This document shows, piece after piece, positions 18,501 through 26,174 of a stretch of DNA of 64,000 nucleotides; within the stretch, counting starts at the first letter, position 1, and the number at the start of each line of letters is the position of its first letter. Origin of the DNA: Streptomyces tardus (GTDB taxonomy: Bacteria > Actinomycetota > Actinomycetes > Streptomycetales > Streptomycetaceae); contig NZ_JAELVF020000004.1 in NCBI RefSeq assembly GCF_018101125.2, positions 648,561-712,560 of the forward strand. Direction: 5' to 3'. Under the pieces are notes generated by a model. That model was not told the origin of the DNA. It worked only from the letters and a program-made list of their open reading frames with translations, and did no database searches. Position numbers and translations under genes: made by a program.

Positions 18501-21500
18501 GAAACCGTGCCGGTCGGCGAACTCGGCGGCGTCCAGGACGAGTCCGTAGCGGTCCGCGTCCTCCTGCGTCGCCCGGTCCGAGGTGTCCTGGGGGTAGTCG
18601 CCGAAGAAGTACAGACTGAAGTCGCAGCGCGCCCCGGCGTCGAGGGGCGACCCGGCGCCGGGCTGTGGGGCGGTCGCCGGTGGGGGCGGGGGCTTCTGCG
18701 TCGCCACGGCACCGCCGTCCTGCGGGGCGCCGCCCCGAGGGCCGGTCGCGGAAGCGGCGGTGGGCGCGGCACCGGTGGGCGCGGCACCCGCTTCCGACGG
18801 AGCCTCCTGCCGCGCTTCGGCACCGGCCGCCCCGCGCAGGGGCGGCGCGGCTTCGGACCGCGAGCCGTCCGTGGACCCGGACGTCCGGCCCGCGGCCGGA
18901 GCCGTTGGCGCACCGGCCGGTCCGGGCGCGGCGCGCAGCACCTCCAGCTGACCGGTGAGCAACCCGCCCACCTGGCGCACGAGTTGCTCGGCCACCTCCA
19001 GCTGACGCCCCAGCAGTGCATGCGTCGGTGACGGATCGGCCGCGGTGACCGCTGCGGATTCCGCAGCGTCGCCGACAGATCCGGGAGCCCGCGGCGCCCG
19101 TGCTGCCGCCTCCACCTCGGACGGCTCCTGCCGCTCCTGCTGAGGCACAGGCCGCGTCACGTGCGCCGCGTCCGGCGTCGACTCACGGCGCTCCGGTACG
19201 GGCGGCAGCGACGTCGGCGCCGCAGCCGCGTCCGCCCGCGCATCCGCAGCCTCGGCGCCCGGGGCGGCAGTTTCGCCCGGCGCGACGGGGTCCGCCCCGA
19301 CCGCCGGCGCCGAGACGTCGGACGCTTCCGGGCGCACGCGCTCGGCCAGCCGGCGCGGGGTGTCGACCGTGTCGAACAGTTCACGCACCGGGACGCGCAC
19401 CCCGTGGAGTTCGCGCAGCCGTGCGGTCATCCCCATCAGTGACAGCGAGTCCGCGCCCAGCTCGAAGAACGAGCTGTCCGGTCCGACCTCGGCCAGCTCG
19501 CGGCCCAGCTTGTCGGCCGTCAACCGCCTTATGGAGATGAGCAGTTCGGCGTCCACATCCGGCTCCTCGGTGTAGTTCTGCGCTTCTTGCGCGGCGGCGC
19601 GGCAGCCGTCGACGGAGGCCGCCGCGGCAGGGGCCGGTCGGACGGCGGCCCCGGAACCCGTCGGTGCGCCGCGTCCGTCGCCCCGTACGTGCTCGTCCGC
19701 CGCGGGGTCGTACGGCAGGTGCCGCGTGCGCAGCGGATGGCCGGGCAGCGGCACCCGGCCGCCCGTTGCGCACAGCGCCTCCCAGCGCAGCTCGGCCCCG
19801 GCGCGGTAGAGCGAACCGAGGCCGCTGAGCAACCCGTTCACCTGCTCGTGCGCCTCGCCGGGCCCCTGCGCGGAGACCCAGCGGCTGCCGGGCAGACAGT
19901 GCCGGCCGAGGCCGGTGAGCGTCCGGTCGGCGCCCATCTCGACGAAGTCCCGGCCACCGCGTTCCCACGCCGCAGCCATCGCCAGGTCGAACCGGACCGG
20001 CTGCCGGGCCTGGCGGCAGAGGTGTTCCGCGTCCACCCGAGCGCCGACCTCCAGTACGGCCCCGTCGAGGCAGCTCACCAGCGGCACTCGCAGCGGGCCG
20101 AGGCGCACCCGCCGTGCCCGCACGCCGAACTCCGCCAGCGCTCCTTCGACGGCGGCGGAGTGGAAGGCCCGGTCGACAGGGAGCGTTCGGCATTCCAAGG
20201 ACTGCTGCGCACACAGCACTCGGGCCGATTCGATCGCGGCCGGGTCGCCGGAGAGCACCACCGAAGCCGGGCCGTTGACCGCGGCCACCTCGGCGCCGCT
20301 GGCTGTCGCCAACCGCTGCGCCCGCTCCCGGTCGGTGCGTACGGCGAGCATCCCGCCGCGCGCACCGAGGCTCTCCATCAGGCCGCCGCGCCACCCCGTC
20401 ATCCGCACCCCGTCCGCCAGCGTCAGCGCGTCGGCCGCGTAGAGCGCCGCGTACTCGCCGACGCTGTGACCCAGCAGCAGCGCCGGCTGCACACCCGCGC
20501 CCCGCCACACCTCGACCAGGGCGGCCTGGTGACTGAAGAGCGCGGCCTGCGCGGTGTCCGTCGGCCACAGGTCGCCCGTCGCGCCCGCCTTCGGCCCTTC
20601 CCCGCCGCCGGTTTCCCGCACCGTCGGGTCCGCGGTGAGCAGCAGCGGCAGCAGTTCACCGCCGAACTCGTTGCGGAAGAGCTCCGCACACTGCTCCAAC
20701 GTCCGCCGCGCGGCCGGGAACGCGGCGTACAGCCCCGCGGACATCCCGCGCCGCTGGCTGCCCTGTCCTGCGAACGCCCACACCGGAGCCGACGAGCTCC
20801 GCCCACGCTGCCCGACGGGGCCCTGCTCCTGGCTCCCGGCCCTCCGGACGACGGCCTCCAGCGCGTCGGCGATCTCGTCCGCCGTGCGGCCGACGACGGC
20901 GTCCCGCACCGGATGGTGCGGCCGCCCCAGCGCGAGAGTGGTGGCGACATCGGCCGGGTGCAGTGGGGGACGCTGCCGCAGACGGTCGCGGAGCGCGCCC
21001 GCGACCTGTGCCAGCGCCTCGGGCGAACGCGCGGAGAGAGGAATGAGCGAGGGTTGCCCGGCGGCCGGTCCGGTCCGCCGCTCCGGCGCCTCCTCCAGCA
21101 CCACGTGCGCGTTGGTACCTCCCACTCCCAGGGCGCTGACGCCGGCCCGACGGGGCACGCCGTCCGCGACCGTCCAGGCACACAGCTCCCGCACCAGGGC
21201 CAACGGGCCCTTCTCCAGACGGAGTTCGGGGTGCGGCCGGGTCAGTCCCGGCGTCGGCACCAGGGTGCGGTGGCGCAGGCTCAGGATCGTCTTGATCAGT
21301 CCGGCCATTCCGGCGCAGCTGTCGAGGTGGCCGACGTTCGGCTTGACCGAGCCGACCGCGCAGAAGCCGGTGCGGTCGGTGTGCTCGCCCAGAGCCTCGG
21401 CGAGCGCCTCCAGTTCCACCGGGTCGCCCACCGGGGTGCCGGTGCCGTGCGCCTCCACGTACGACAGGGACTCGGCCGGCACGCGTGCGCGAGCGAGCGC

Positions 21501-22430
21501 CCGACGCACCACTTCGACCTGACCCGGCACCCCGGGGGCGGTGAAGCCCACCTTCCCCCGGCCGTCGTTGTTGATCGCCGAGCCCAGCACGACGGCGTGC
21601 ACGGTGTCTCCGTCGGCGAGCGCCCGGTCCAGGCGTTTGAGGAGTACGACGGCGACCCCGTTGCCGCCGACCGTGCCGTCGGCCTCGGCGTCGAAGGTCC
21701 GGCAGCTGCCGGTGGGGGAGAGGACCGAACCGGGGCCGGTGCGGTAGCCGCTCTCCTGGGGCAGATGCACGGCCGCGGCGCCCGCCAGCGCCAGATCGGC
21801 GTCCCCGGACAGCACCGCCTGACCCGCCAGATGGACGGCGACCAGTGAACTGGAGCACGCCGTGCGCACTCCCACCGCGGGCCCCCGCAGGCCCAGCCGG
21901 TAGGCGACCCGGGAGGCCAGGAAGTCCGACCCGCGGCCGATCGCGGTCTGCATCTCGGTGGCGGGGTCGCTCTCCTGACCGGCTCGGTGCTGCGACCGGC
22001 CCGGCGTCTGGTGGTCGTAGAGGTTCATACCGGAACCGGCGAAGACCGCGATCCGCTCCGGGCCGCCCTCCCCGGCGTACCCGCCGTCCTCCAGCGCGCG
22101 GTGGCACACCTCCAGGAAGAGCCGGTGCGCGGGATGGGTCAGCCGCGCCTCCTTCGGGGCGATCCCGAAGTGCTCCGAGTCGAACGACTCCACCTCGTCC
22201 AACACCCCTGCCACCGGTACGAGTTCGGGTGCCCGGCGCTGCTCGGCGGTCAGACCGGCGCCGGCGAGTTCGTCCTCCCCGAAACGGCGCAGGCTCACGA
22301 CCCCCTCGCGCAGGTTGGCCCAGAACTCCTCGGGTGTCCGGGCACCGGGGAAGCGCAACGCCATGCCGACCACCGCCAGTCGGCGGTCCTCGCCGCCGCC
22401 CGCGCCCGCCGCCTCCTGCCGGCCCGCCGC
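12594..22430 (-). CDS. Hybrid PKS-NRPS megasynthase, main part: KS-AT-ACP-monooxygenase-C-A-PCP-C
   Basis: About 3,280 residues. KS (22.39-21.09 kb): TACSSSL, EAHGTGTPVGDP and KPNVGHL. AT (20.8-19.9 kb): GHSVGEYAA and RAFH, suggesting malonyl-CoA. ACP (~19.5-19.4 kb): LGADSLS, then a long Ala/Pro linker. Luciferase-like FMN monooxygenase (18.64-17.6 kb): GFHALWFPERHFNSFG and LCFAGGWHATDF, of the MupA-like embedded type. C domain (17.4-16.1 kb): HHIVFDS, with S for the usual G. A domain (15.95-14.5 kb): LLYTSGSTGRPKAV; derived code D-V-Q-F-I-A-Q-V-I, Pro-like. PCP: GGHSLS near 14.35 kb. Terminal C (14.0-12.6 kb): HHAICDG. There is no thioesterase or reductase. No start codon precedes the KS in this frame, so the piece continues the AMP-ligase-ACP frame through a frameshift (22.39-22.56 kb). 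Confidence 0.88.
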   Translation of the reverse strand, partial: AAGRQEAAGAGGGEDRRLAVVGMALRFPGARTPEEFWANLREGVVSLRRFGEDELAGAGLTAEQRRAPELVPVAGVLDEVESFDSEHFGIAPKEARLTHPAHRLFLEVCHRALEDGGYAGEGGPERIAVFAGSGMNLYDHQTPGRSQHRAGQESDPATEMQTAIGRGSDFLASRVAYRLGLRGPAVGVRTACSSSLVAVHLAGQAVLSGDADLALAGAAAVHLPQESGYRTGPGSVLSPTGSCRTFDAEADGTVGGNGVAVVLLKRLDRALADGDTVHAVVLGSAINNDGRGKVGFTAPGVPGQVEVVRRALARARVPAESLSYVEAHGTGTPVGDPVELEALAEALGEHTDRTGFCAVGSVKPNVGHLDSCAGMAGLIKTILSLRHRTLVPTPGLTRPHPELRLEKGPLALVRELCAWTVADGVPRRAGVSALGVGGTNAHVVLEEAPERRTGPAAGQPSLIPLSARSPEALAQVAGALRDRLRQRPPLHPADVATTLALGRPHHPVRDAVVGRTADEIADALEAVVRRAGSQEQGPVGQRGRSSSAPVWAFAGQGSQRRGMSAGLYAAFPAARRTLEQCAELFRNEFGGELLPLLLTADPTVRETGGGEGPKAGATGDLWPTDTAQAALFSHQAALVEVWRGAGVQPALLLGHSVGEYAALYAADALTLADGVRMTGWRGGLMESLGARGGMLAVRTDRERAQRLATASGAEVAAVNGPASVVLSGDPAAIESARVLCAQQSLECRTLPVDRAFHSAAVEGALAEFGVRARRVRLGPLRVPLVSCLDGAVLEVGARVDAEHLCRQARQPVRFDLAMAAAWERGGRDFVEMGADRTLTGLGRHCLPGSRWVSAQGPGEAHEQVNGLLSGLGSLYRAGAELRWEALCATGGRVPLPGHPLRTRHLPYDPAADEHVRGDGRGAPTGSGAAVRPAPAAAASVDGCRAAAQEAQNYTEEPDVDAELLISIRRLTADKLGRELAEVGPDSSFFELGADSLSLMGMTARLRELHGVRVPVRELFDTVDTPRRLAERVRPEASDVSAPAVGADPVAPGETAAPGAEAADARADAAAAPTSLPPVPERRESTPDAAHVTRPVPQQERQEPSEVEAAARAPRAPGSVGDAAESAAVTAADPSPTHALLGRQLEVAEQLVRQVGGLLTGQLEVLRAAPGPAGAPTAPAAGRTSGSTDGSRSEAAPPLRGAAGAEARQEAPSEAGAAPTGAAPTAASATGPRGGAPQDGGAVATQKPPPPPATAPQPGAGSPLDAGARCDFSLYFFGDYPQDTSDRATQEDADRYGLVLDAAEFADRHGFHALWFPERHFNSFGSLFPNPSVLAAALATRTRRIRLQAGSVVLPLHHPIRVAEEWSVVDNLSGGRAGLCFAGGWHATDFALAPQHYGRHREVMYEQLADVRTLWSGRPLATAAGDGSPVEVTLHPRPVQRELPMYVAVVSNPDSYRRAAAEGLGVVTNLMTQTVEQLAENIALYRRTRAEHGLDPAQGRVVVLVHTYLGEDGERARAQAYRPFVSYLRSSLSLFDQVTNSLGFDVDLEGASEEDVDFLLSRAYDRYCSSRALIGDEREAAEVVEGLVAAGADEIACFVDFGVPREQVMAALPVLDRLRRAQAQPYEPRSHAAHAYAPQSHAPQPGVSGPEAPSTAALPDGPAPQPASDRGRDAGHRPVPEGPAEAGPQTSGLPLTPAQRRIWFLEQLHPGSSMYHEPKAVLLEGALDTGALRESLLAAVARHAALRTVFGDREGVPFREVRADMAAHCPVEDHDGATVDEALRAVLETAGRETFDLAEGPLLRARLLRLSDERHLLFLLAHHIVFDSSSTAVLVGELAAHYRVLTSADPQHPVDVSELPVPAVVAPDEREVAASVEFWRGRLADAPDLELPTDRPRPAVRTGEGASLTHELDGRLVAAVCALAAERRATPFMALTAAVGAVLARFAGQRDLVVGTAVSARSAGQEQLIGLFLDTVPLRLDFTGDPDFPALLLRVREAGADAYEHREVPFEELVERLNPRRDPGRNPLFQVMVEYERESAVDFAPPAVRAALIDVPSDRAPFDLSFYLTHHGNGVRMMVEYDTALFDAVTVRRLVAYVELVLRRAVEAPAATFGELTAVSDADRAVLDGLGRPAGTTTHEDTTLHALVLRQARRTPDAVAVEHGEQRLSYGELALRIGSLTRLLQARGAGRGSRVAVLLPRSAGLIAALPAVLAAGAAYVPLDPGAPTPRLADQLLDSEPVLLLATEELLRAHPGLGDGTPVQHLDADGCFGPVDAARPGEPVGVGEDHGEPVGGGVRPEDTAYLLYTSGSTGRPKAVVVPHRGPVNLVRAQLAAHPPLRTLQWTSAVFDVSVQEIFTTLASGAALVLVDDSDRHDPVALAEVVRRHGVGRMFMPYTPLKHLVDSGVELPSVRELISAGEALEVGPALREFLAAHPRLALHNQYGPTEASVIVTSQQVDPRGPRWAPIGRPIPGAVVEVLDDAGQPVPVGSTGEIHLGGVPVAHGYHARPRETAAAFTTAVAGGRRYRTGDLGRWNSDGTLQFLGRIDDRVKVRGHRVEPGEVQAALAALSGVRDAVVLPRRDRHGQWELVAYVVGRSTDVGAETLRAALAEMLPDHLVPRGWVVLDRLPVNAAGKLDRARLPEPGRAGDAGGGQNDVPPSTDWEKALHAVWCEELELRRIGVTRSFFSVGGHSLSAVRLMNRITALWNPGLSMADFFRAPTIRALARMLEQRETAREFGTSPRPGTPGRLPEATAEPAASATEPAERNQAVAPPEPATPANDAVDPPEGDDADRDGAAEVVDRAPMPATMRRLWLRHHQREDASVYNVAQRIDLEGTLDPEDLRQALAGLVARHGALRSRAVRRAERLLVEELADVPVELPITELTGGPQLADGPARPETTDGSYPRPADESAHGAADDALDTVERWCREQVAQVIAMDRAPLFRFRLARRGPESWTLLTVWHHAICDGWSFGVLWRDLGELYRARVQGDAPRFAVPAGRFTEVARAESERDAARGAELEEFWRAELKGTTTVLALPCDRPRPPVLSGRGALCVGELDGDFGAQLAQAARSLGATPYSVLAGAFAVWAARRRSEATGRTPGEDLVLTVSNANRLGRDREQVVGLVGDAVPLRAGFGGVEGFAELVRQLGGTLFSVLDHQDLPLGEIVDLLEPGLPAALVPNVLFTVVTAPPQSVELAGLSSTVRTLPTAGVARTELYVVLAPHEQGLTVTFEYSTDLFSSATVESWSAELIALLRRVAADPELPLSELLRPATEYDQR

Positions 22431-24643
22431 CCGGTCGTCGTCCGATGTGAGGGCCCCGCCCGCCCTGCCGTCGACGCCCGCGGGTCGTGCCCCGCCCGCG
22501 TACGACCGTCCGGAAGCGACGGCCGCACGGCGGGCGGGGCACGACCCGCGGGCGTCGACGGAACGCCGACGCCGAGCCGTTCCTCGAGCCGTCCGCGCAG
22601 CCGCGCCAACAGCACCGAGGTGAGCCCGAGTTCGTAGAAGGGCACCCCGTCCTCGACCGGCCGTCCGACGAGCCGGGCCAGCTCCTCGCGCACGACCCGC
22701 GCCACAGCGTCCGCCTGCGGCCCGGCAGTGCGCCCCGGCCCGCCGTCCGCCTCCGCCTCTGCACTCGCCGGTACGTCCGCGACCTCCCGTCGTCCGTCGG
22801 CGTCCCGATCCGCCGGGGCGCCCGCCCCGGGCGCGTGGGCGTCCGTTCGGTCCCGCGGCGCATCGGTGTTCCGAGCCGTCAGAGGTGTCTCCGGCGCCAG
22901 CAGCCGGGACCTCAGCTCCTGGCGTCTGACCTTCCCCGCGGGAGTGCGGGGGAAGTCGGACTCGGCCACCGGCACGGTCCGGGCGACGGTCAGCCGTAAC
23001 CGGCCGAAGAGCGCCGCGCGCAGCTCGCCGGCGATCCGTTCGTCCTCCCGCGCACCCCGGCTCACGAAGAGCAGGACCAGCTCCTCGGTGCCGCTGGTCG
23101 GATGCGGCACCCCGCAGGCGGCGACCTCCCCCAGCCGTACGCCCGGAACCCGCGCCGCGGTGTCCTCCACCTCGTGGCAGGAGACGTTGTGCCCGTTGAG
23201 CACCAGGATGTCCTTGCGTCTGCCGGTGACGACCACCTGGTCCTGGTCGAGGAAGGCGAGGTCCCCGGTGTCCAGCCACTCGCGGCCGTCGGGGTACGCC
23301 TCGGCATCGGCGGCGGGGTTGTTGACGTACCCGGGAGTCAGTCGTGCGGGAGCGCGCAGTTGGAGGCGGCCGATGTGCCCGGCGCCGGCGGGGGCGCCGT
23401 CCTCGCCGACGATGCGCAGGGTGGTGCCGTGGGCCGGTGAACCGGAGGCGACGAAGGTGGCGCACTCCTCCTCCGGCGTGCCCGCGTCCGCCCGGACCAG
23501 CCGGCCCGCGAGGCTGTCCCGCCGCAGCCGGTGCACGGTCCCCGGCCGGTCCAGCCTGCCCCAGGTGATCGCGGTGACGGTCTCGGCCATCCCCCACACG
23601 GGGGCGAGATGTCCCTCGCGCACGCCGTACGGGGAGGTCGCCGCGAGGAAGTCGCGCAGCACCGGGAGCGCCACCCGTTCCCCGCCGCAGACCAGGGACT
23701 TGAGCCCGCCGAGGTCCCAGCCGGTGCCCGGATCGCGCTCGGCGAGCGCCTCGGCCACCAGGCGGTAGGCGAAAGTCGGCGCCCAGCCGTGCTGCGCCCG
23801 GTGCTCGTGCAGCAGGTCGAGCCAGCGCAGCGGATCGGCCAGCACGAGGTCGGTGGCCGCGTGCACCCCCGTGCTGCCGGTGAAGACGGGCAGCAGGTGG
23901 TAGATGAGGAAGGCCCCGCTGTGGTCCAGCGGCAGCCAGTTGACCAGGGTGTCGCCCGCCCGTACGTCCAGGATGCGGCGGGTGCCGGCAGCGAAGTCCG
24001 CGAGCCCGCCGTGGGTCAGACGTACGGCTTTGGGCTCGCCGGTGCTGCCCGAGGAGAGCATCAGCAGCGCGGTGTCACCGGGCCGCGGCGTGTGGAACTC
24101 CCGGGCGGGCGCGGCCCCGAGACACTCGCGCAGCTCCAGCGTGCGCAGCGGGACCGGGCCGTCGCCGTCCGCGGACGCCGCCGCCCCGGCCGCGTCGGTC
24201 AGCACCAGCGGTGAACCCAGCAGCCGCACGGTGTGCAGCAGCCGGCTGCGGGCGGGCGTACCGGGCAGCGGGCTCTCGGCGATGGCCGCGGGCCGCGCGC
24301 CGCCGAGCACACAGGCCCAGAACGCGGTGAAGAAGTCCTCCAGCGGCAGTCCGCACAGCACCACGGGATCGCCGGGACGAACCCCGTGCGCCCGGAGCCC
24401 GCCGAGCAACTGCCGTGCGTCCTCCAGGAGTCGGTCGTATCCACGGCTGCCGCCGGTGCCGTCGCTCTCCACGGTGGCGACGCCCCCGACGCCGTCCCCT
24501 CCCGCGGGTCCCCGGGCTCCCGCGGCACGCAGCAGCGCGTCGACCGCGTCCACCGGGTCCCGCTCGTCCTGCTCCGGCTCAGGGCCCCGACACAGGTCCT
24601 GCCCTCGCACGTGCTCCATGCGCGCCTCTCTCGTCTGATCCAT
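22295..24643 (-). CDS. Megasynthase loading part: AMP-dependent acyl ligase (CAL/FAAL-like) plus ACP
   Basis: Open frame of 782 residues from ATG 24643, with GAGG six bases upstream. The ligase domain (about 30-600) shows MLSSGSTGEPKAVRLTHGG (the phosphate-binding loop), WLPLDHSGAF, VWGMAETVTAITW, LDTGDLAF and GRRKDILVLNGHN, like acyl-AMP ligases that load PKS/NRPS lines without CoA. The ACP at about 640-693 has GLTSVLLARL, with the phosphopantetheine Ser near residue 676. The last ~90 residues after LEERLGVGV are low-complexity and then an out-of-frame copy of the KS start. The real protein must therefore shift frame into the KS reading. The substrate is probably a carboxylic or fatty acid. 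Confidence 0.85.
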   Translation of the reverse strand: MDQTREARMEHVRGQDLCRGPEPEQDERDPVDAVDALLRAAGARGPAGGDGVGGVATVESDGTGGSRGYDRLLEDARQLLGGLRAHGVRPGDPVVLCGLPLEDFFTAFWACVLGGARPAAIAESPLPGTPARSRLLHTVRLLGSPLVLTDAAGAAASADGDGPVPLRTLELRECLGAAPAREFHTPRPGDTALLMLSSGSTGEPKAVRLTHGGLADFAAGTRRILDVRAGDTLVNWLPLDHSGAFLIYHLLPVFTGSTGVHAATDLVLADPLRWLDLLHEHRAQHGWAPTFAYRLVAEALAERDPGTGWDLGGLKSLVCGGERVALPVLRDFLAATSPYGVREGHLAPVWGMAETVTAITWGRLDRPGTVHRLRRDSLAGRLVRADAGTPEEECATFVASGSPAHGTTLRIVGEDGAPAGAGHIGRLQLRAPARLTPGYVNNPAADAEAYPDGREWLDTGDLAFLDQDQVVVTGRRKDILVLNGHNVSCHEVEDTAARVPGVRLGEVAACGVPHPTSGTEELVLLFVSRGAREDERIAGELRAALFGRLRLTVARTVPVAESDFPRTPAGKVRRQELRSRLLAPETPLTARNTDAPRDRTDAHAPGAGAPADRDADGRREVADVPASAEAEADGGPGRTAGPQADAVARVVREELARLVGRPVEDGVPFYELGLTSVLLARLRGRLEERLGVGVPSTPAGRAPPAVRPSLPDGRTRAGHDPRASTAGRAGPSHRTTTGRRAGRRRRARAAARTADWRWSAWRCASPVPGHPRSSGPTCARGS
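22468..22561. repeat. 32-bp perfect inverted repeat at the ACP/KS frame break
   Basis: Arms 22468-22499 and 22530-22561 are exact reverse complements of 32 bases, with a 30-base spacer. The element lies in the linker between the loading ACP (ends about 22563) and the KS (begins about 22387), exactly where the reading frame changes. A stem this long and this GC-rich is a classical cause of sequencing or assembly errors. It would also be a formidable mRNA hairpin in the cell. Confidence 0.9.
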
Positions 24644-25913
24644 GGTCCGCCTCGGGGGACGGTCGTTCGGGGGTGTGCCGTCGGACGGCGTACAGCAACA
24701 GCAGGAGGGCGCCGCAGGCGGCGGTGGCGTGGAAGAGTCCGACGACGGCGAGCGCCGGCAGCGCTTCGAGCGCCCCGGCGGCGGCCACGGTGCCGAGCGC
24801 GAAACCGGACTGCTCGGCGGTGGCGGAGAGCCCGAAGAGCCTGGTGCGCTCGGGCTCGGGCGCGGCCTGCAACCGCGAGGTGTAGACGATCTCGGTCCAG
24901 CCGTCCGCGAAGCCGGCGGCTGTCGCCACCAGGACGAGCCCGATCGCGGGCAGGCCGAGGAAGGCGGCGACGAAGGCCACCGACATCGCACAGGTGCCCA
25001 GCGCGAACGCCCGTACGCTCCAGGCGGATTCGCCCCGGCGGCGGCGCAGCACCAGATGCGCCAGCACCGTGCCGACCGCCCAGGCGACCCAGAAGCGGGT
25101 CATGTGCAGCGCGGGGTTGTCCGGGGCCTCGGAGTGGGCCACCACCGGCAGCGCGACGTTGTGCGAGGAGGAGGCCAGCGCGTCGAGCCCGCGCAGAGCG
25201 ACCAGGGCCAGCAGCACCGCGGGCAGTGTCGAGCCCAGCCGCCGCAGCCCGGTACGGGTCTGCCCCGGTGCGGATGCCTGCGCGCTCGGGGTGACCTGCC
25301 CGCCGGCGGTGGCCTGCCCGCCCGGGGGGACGGCCCCGCTCGGCTCCTCCTCGGTGCGCGGGCGCGCCACCAGGAGCACCGCTGCGGCCAGCGCGAAGCT
25401 CGCCGCGTTCACCGCGAAGGCCAGCGCGTAGCCGCCGAACCCGATGATGACGGCGGCGGAGGCGAATCCGAGCACCGTGGCGATCGAACGGGCCGTCACC
25501 AGCAGGCCGTTGGCCCGGCCGCGCAGTTCGGCACCGACCATCGCCGGCACCGAGCTGCGCAGGGAGACCGAGAACCAGGTGTTCGCCGCACCCAGCACCA
25601 CGACCGCCACCGCGAGCAGCGCGGGCGGTGCGTCGTCGGCGCACAGTGCCAGGACGAGCAGGGTCAGACACTGCGCCAGATGCGCGCCGTACATCACGTG
25701 CGCCCGCGGGACTCGCGCGGTCAGCGCGGCCGAGGTCATCCCGGCGGCGAAGCCGGCCGACAGCCGCAGCGCCATCATCAGCCCGACGCCCAGCGCCGTA
25801 CCGGTGACTTCGTAGGAGAAGAGGCTGAGTGCGATCAGGTTGAGATACGTACCGAAGGAAGAGACGGAATAGGCGGCGACGACCGCGGCGAAGCGGCGGT
25901 CCGTGTGCGCCAT
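24579..25913 (-). CDS. MFS transporter, probable exporter for the megasynthase product
   Basis: 444 residues from ATG 25913, with GAGAG five bases upstream (ATG 25925 is an alternative). About twelve hydrophobic segments lie in two halves, separated by a Gly/Gln/Thr-rich cytoplasmic loop at about 213-245. The SVPAMVGAELRGRANGLLV segment between TM4 and TM5 is typical of drug/siderophore-type MFS exporters. Its 3' end overlaps the megasynthase start by 65 bases, so the two are translationally linked, with the transporter first in the operon. Export of the hybrid product is inferred from this linkage. Confidence 0.8.
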   Translation of the reverse strand: MAHTDRRFAAVVAAYSVSSFGTYLNLIALSLFSYEVTGTALGVGLMMALRLSAGFAAGMTSAALTARVPRAHVMYGAHLAQCLTLLVLALCADDAPPALLAVAVVVLGAANTWFSVSLRSSVPAMVGAELRGRANGLLVTARSIATVLGFASAAVIIGFGGYALAFAVNAASFALAAAVLLVARPRTEEEPSGAVPPGGQATAGGQVTPSAQASAPGQTRTGLRRLGSTLPAVLLALVALRGLDALASSSHNVALPVVAHSEAPDNPALHMTRFWVAWAVGTVLAHLVLRRRRGESAWSVRAFALGTCAMSVAFVAAFLGLPAIGLVLVATAAGFADGWTEIVYTSRLQAAPEPERTRLFGLSATAEQSGFALGTVAAAGALEALPALAVVGLFHATAACGALLLLLYAVRRHTPERPSPEADHGSDERGAHGARARAGPVSGP

Positions 25914-26053
25914 GGCTGCTCTCATCCCCGTCGGGGCTCGTCCGGTGTGTGCGGGCTCACCACCGTCCGCCTGCGGGGCAGCAGCCGCCGCGGCGAACTC
26001 GTCCTGAAAAGTGGGGAGTTGCGGGTGCATCGTACGCGTACTACGGCAAAAGT

Positions 26054-26101
26054 ACGACGGCTGCGCGGACATCGCGTGGAACGCGACCGCGCAGCCGTCG
26101 T
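26054..26101 (-). terminator. Hairpin terminator after the chitinase gene
   Basis: 15-bp perfect arms (26054-26068 and 26087-26101) and an 18-base loop, starting 74 bases after the chitinase stop. It separates chitinase transcription from the MFS/megasynthase operon on the same strand. Confidence 0.75.
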
Positions 26102-26174
26102 GGGGACGAGCCGTCGGAGATGAGTGGGAACGGCCTGCGGGAGGCGTTCGGAACCCGGTGCGCCGGGTCCGGGG

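Noticed and set aside
22431..23597. Upstream extension of the KS frame to 23597
   Set aside because: Its ~390 residues are an out-of-frame reading of the AMP-ligase and ACP, which are clearly coded in the other frame.
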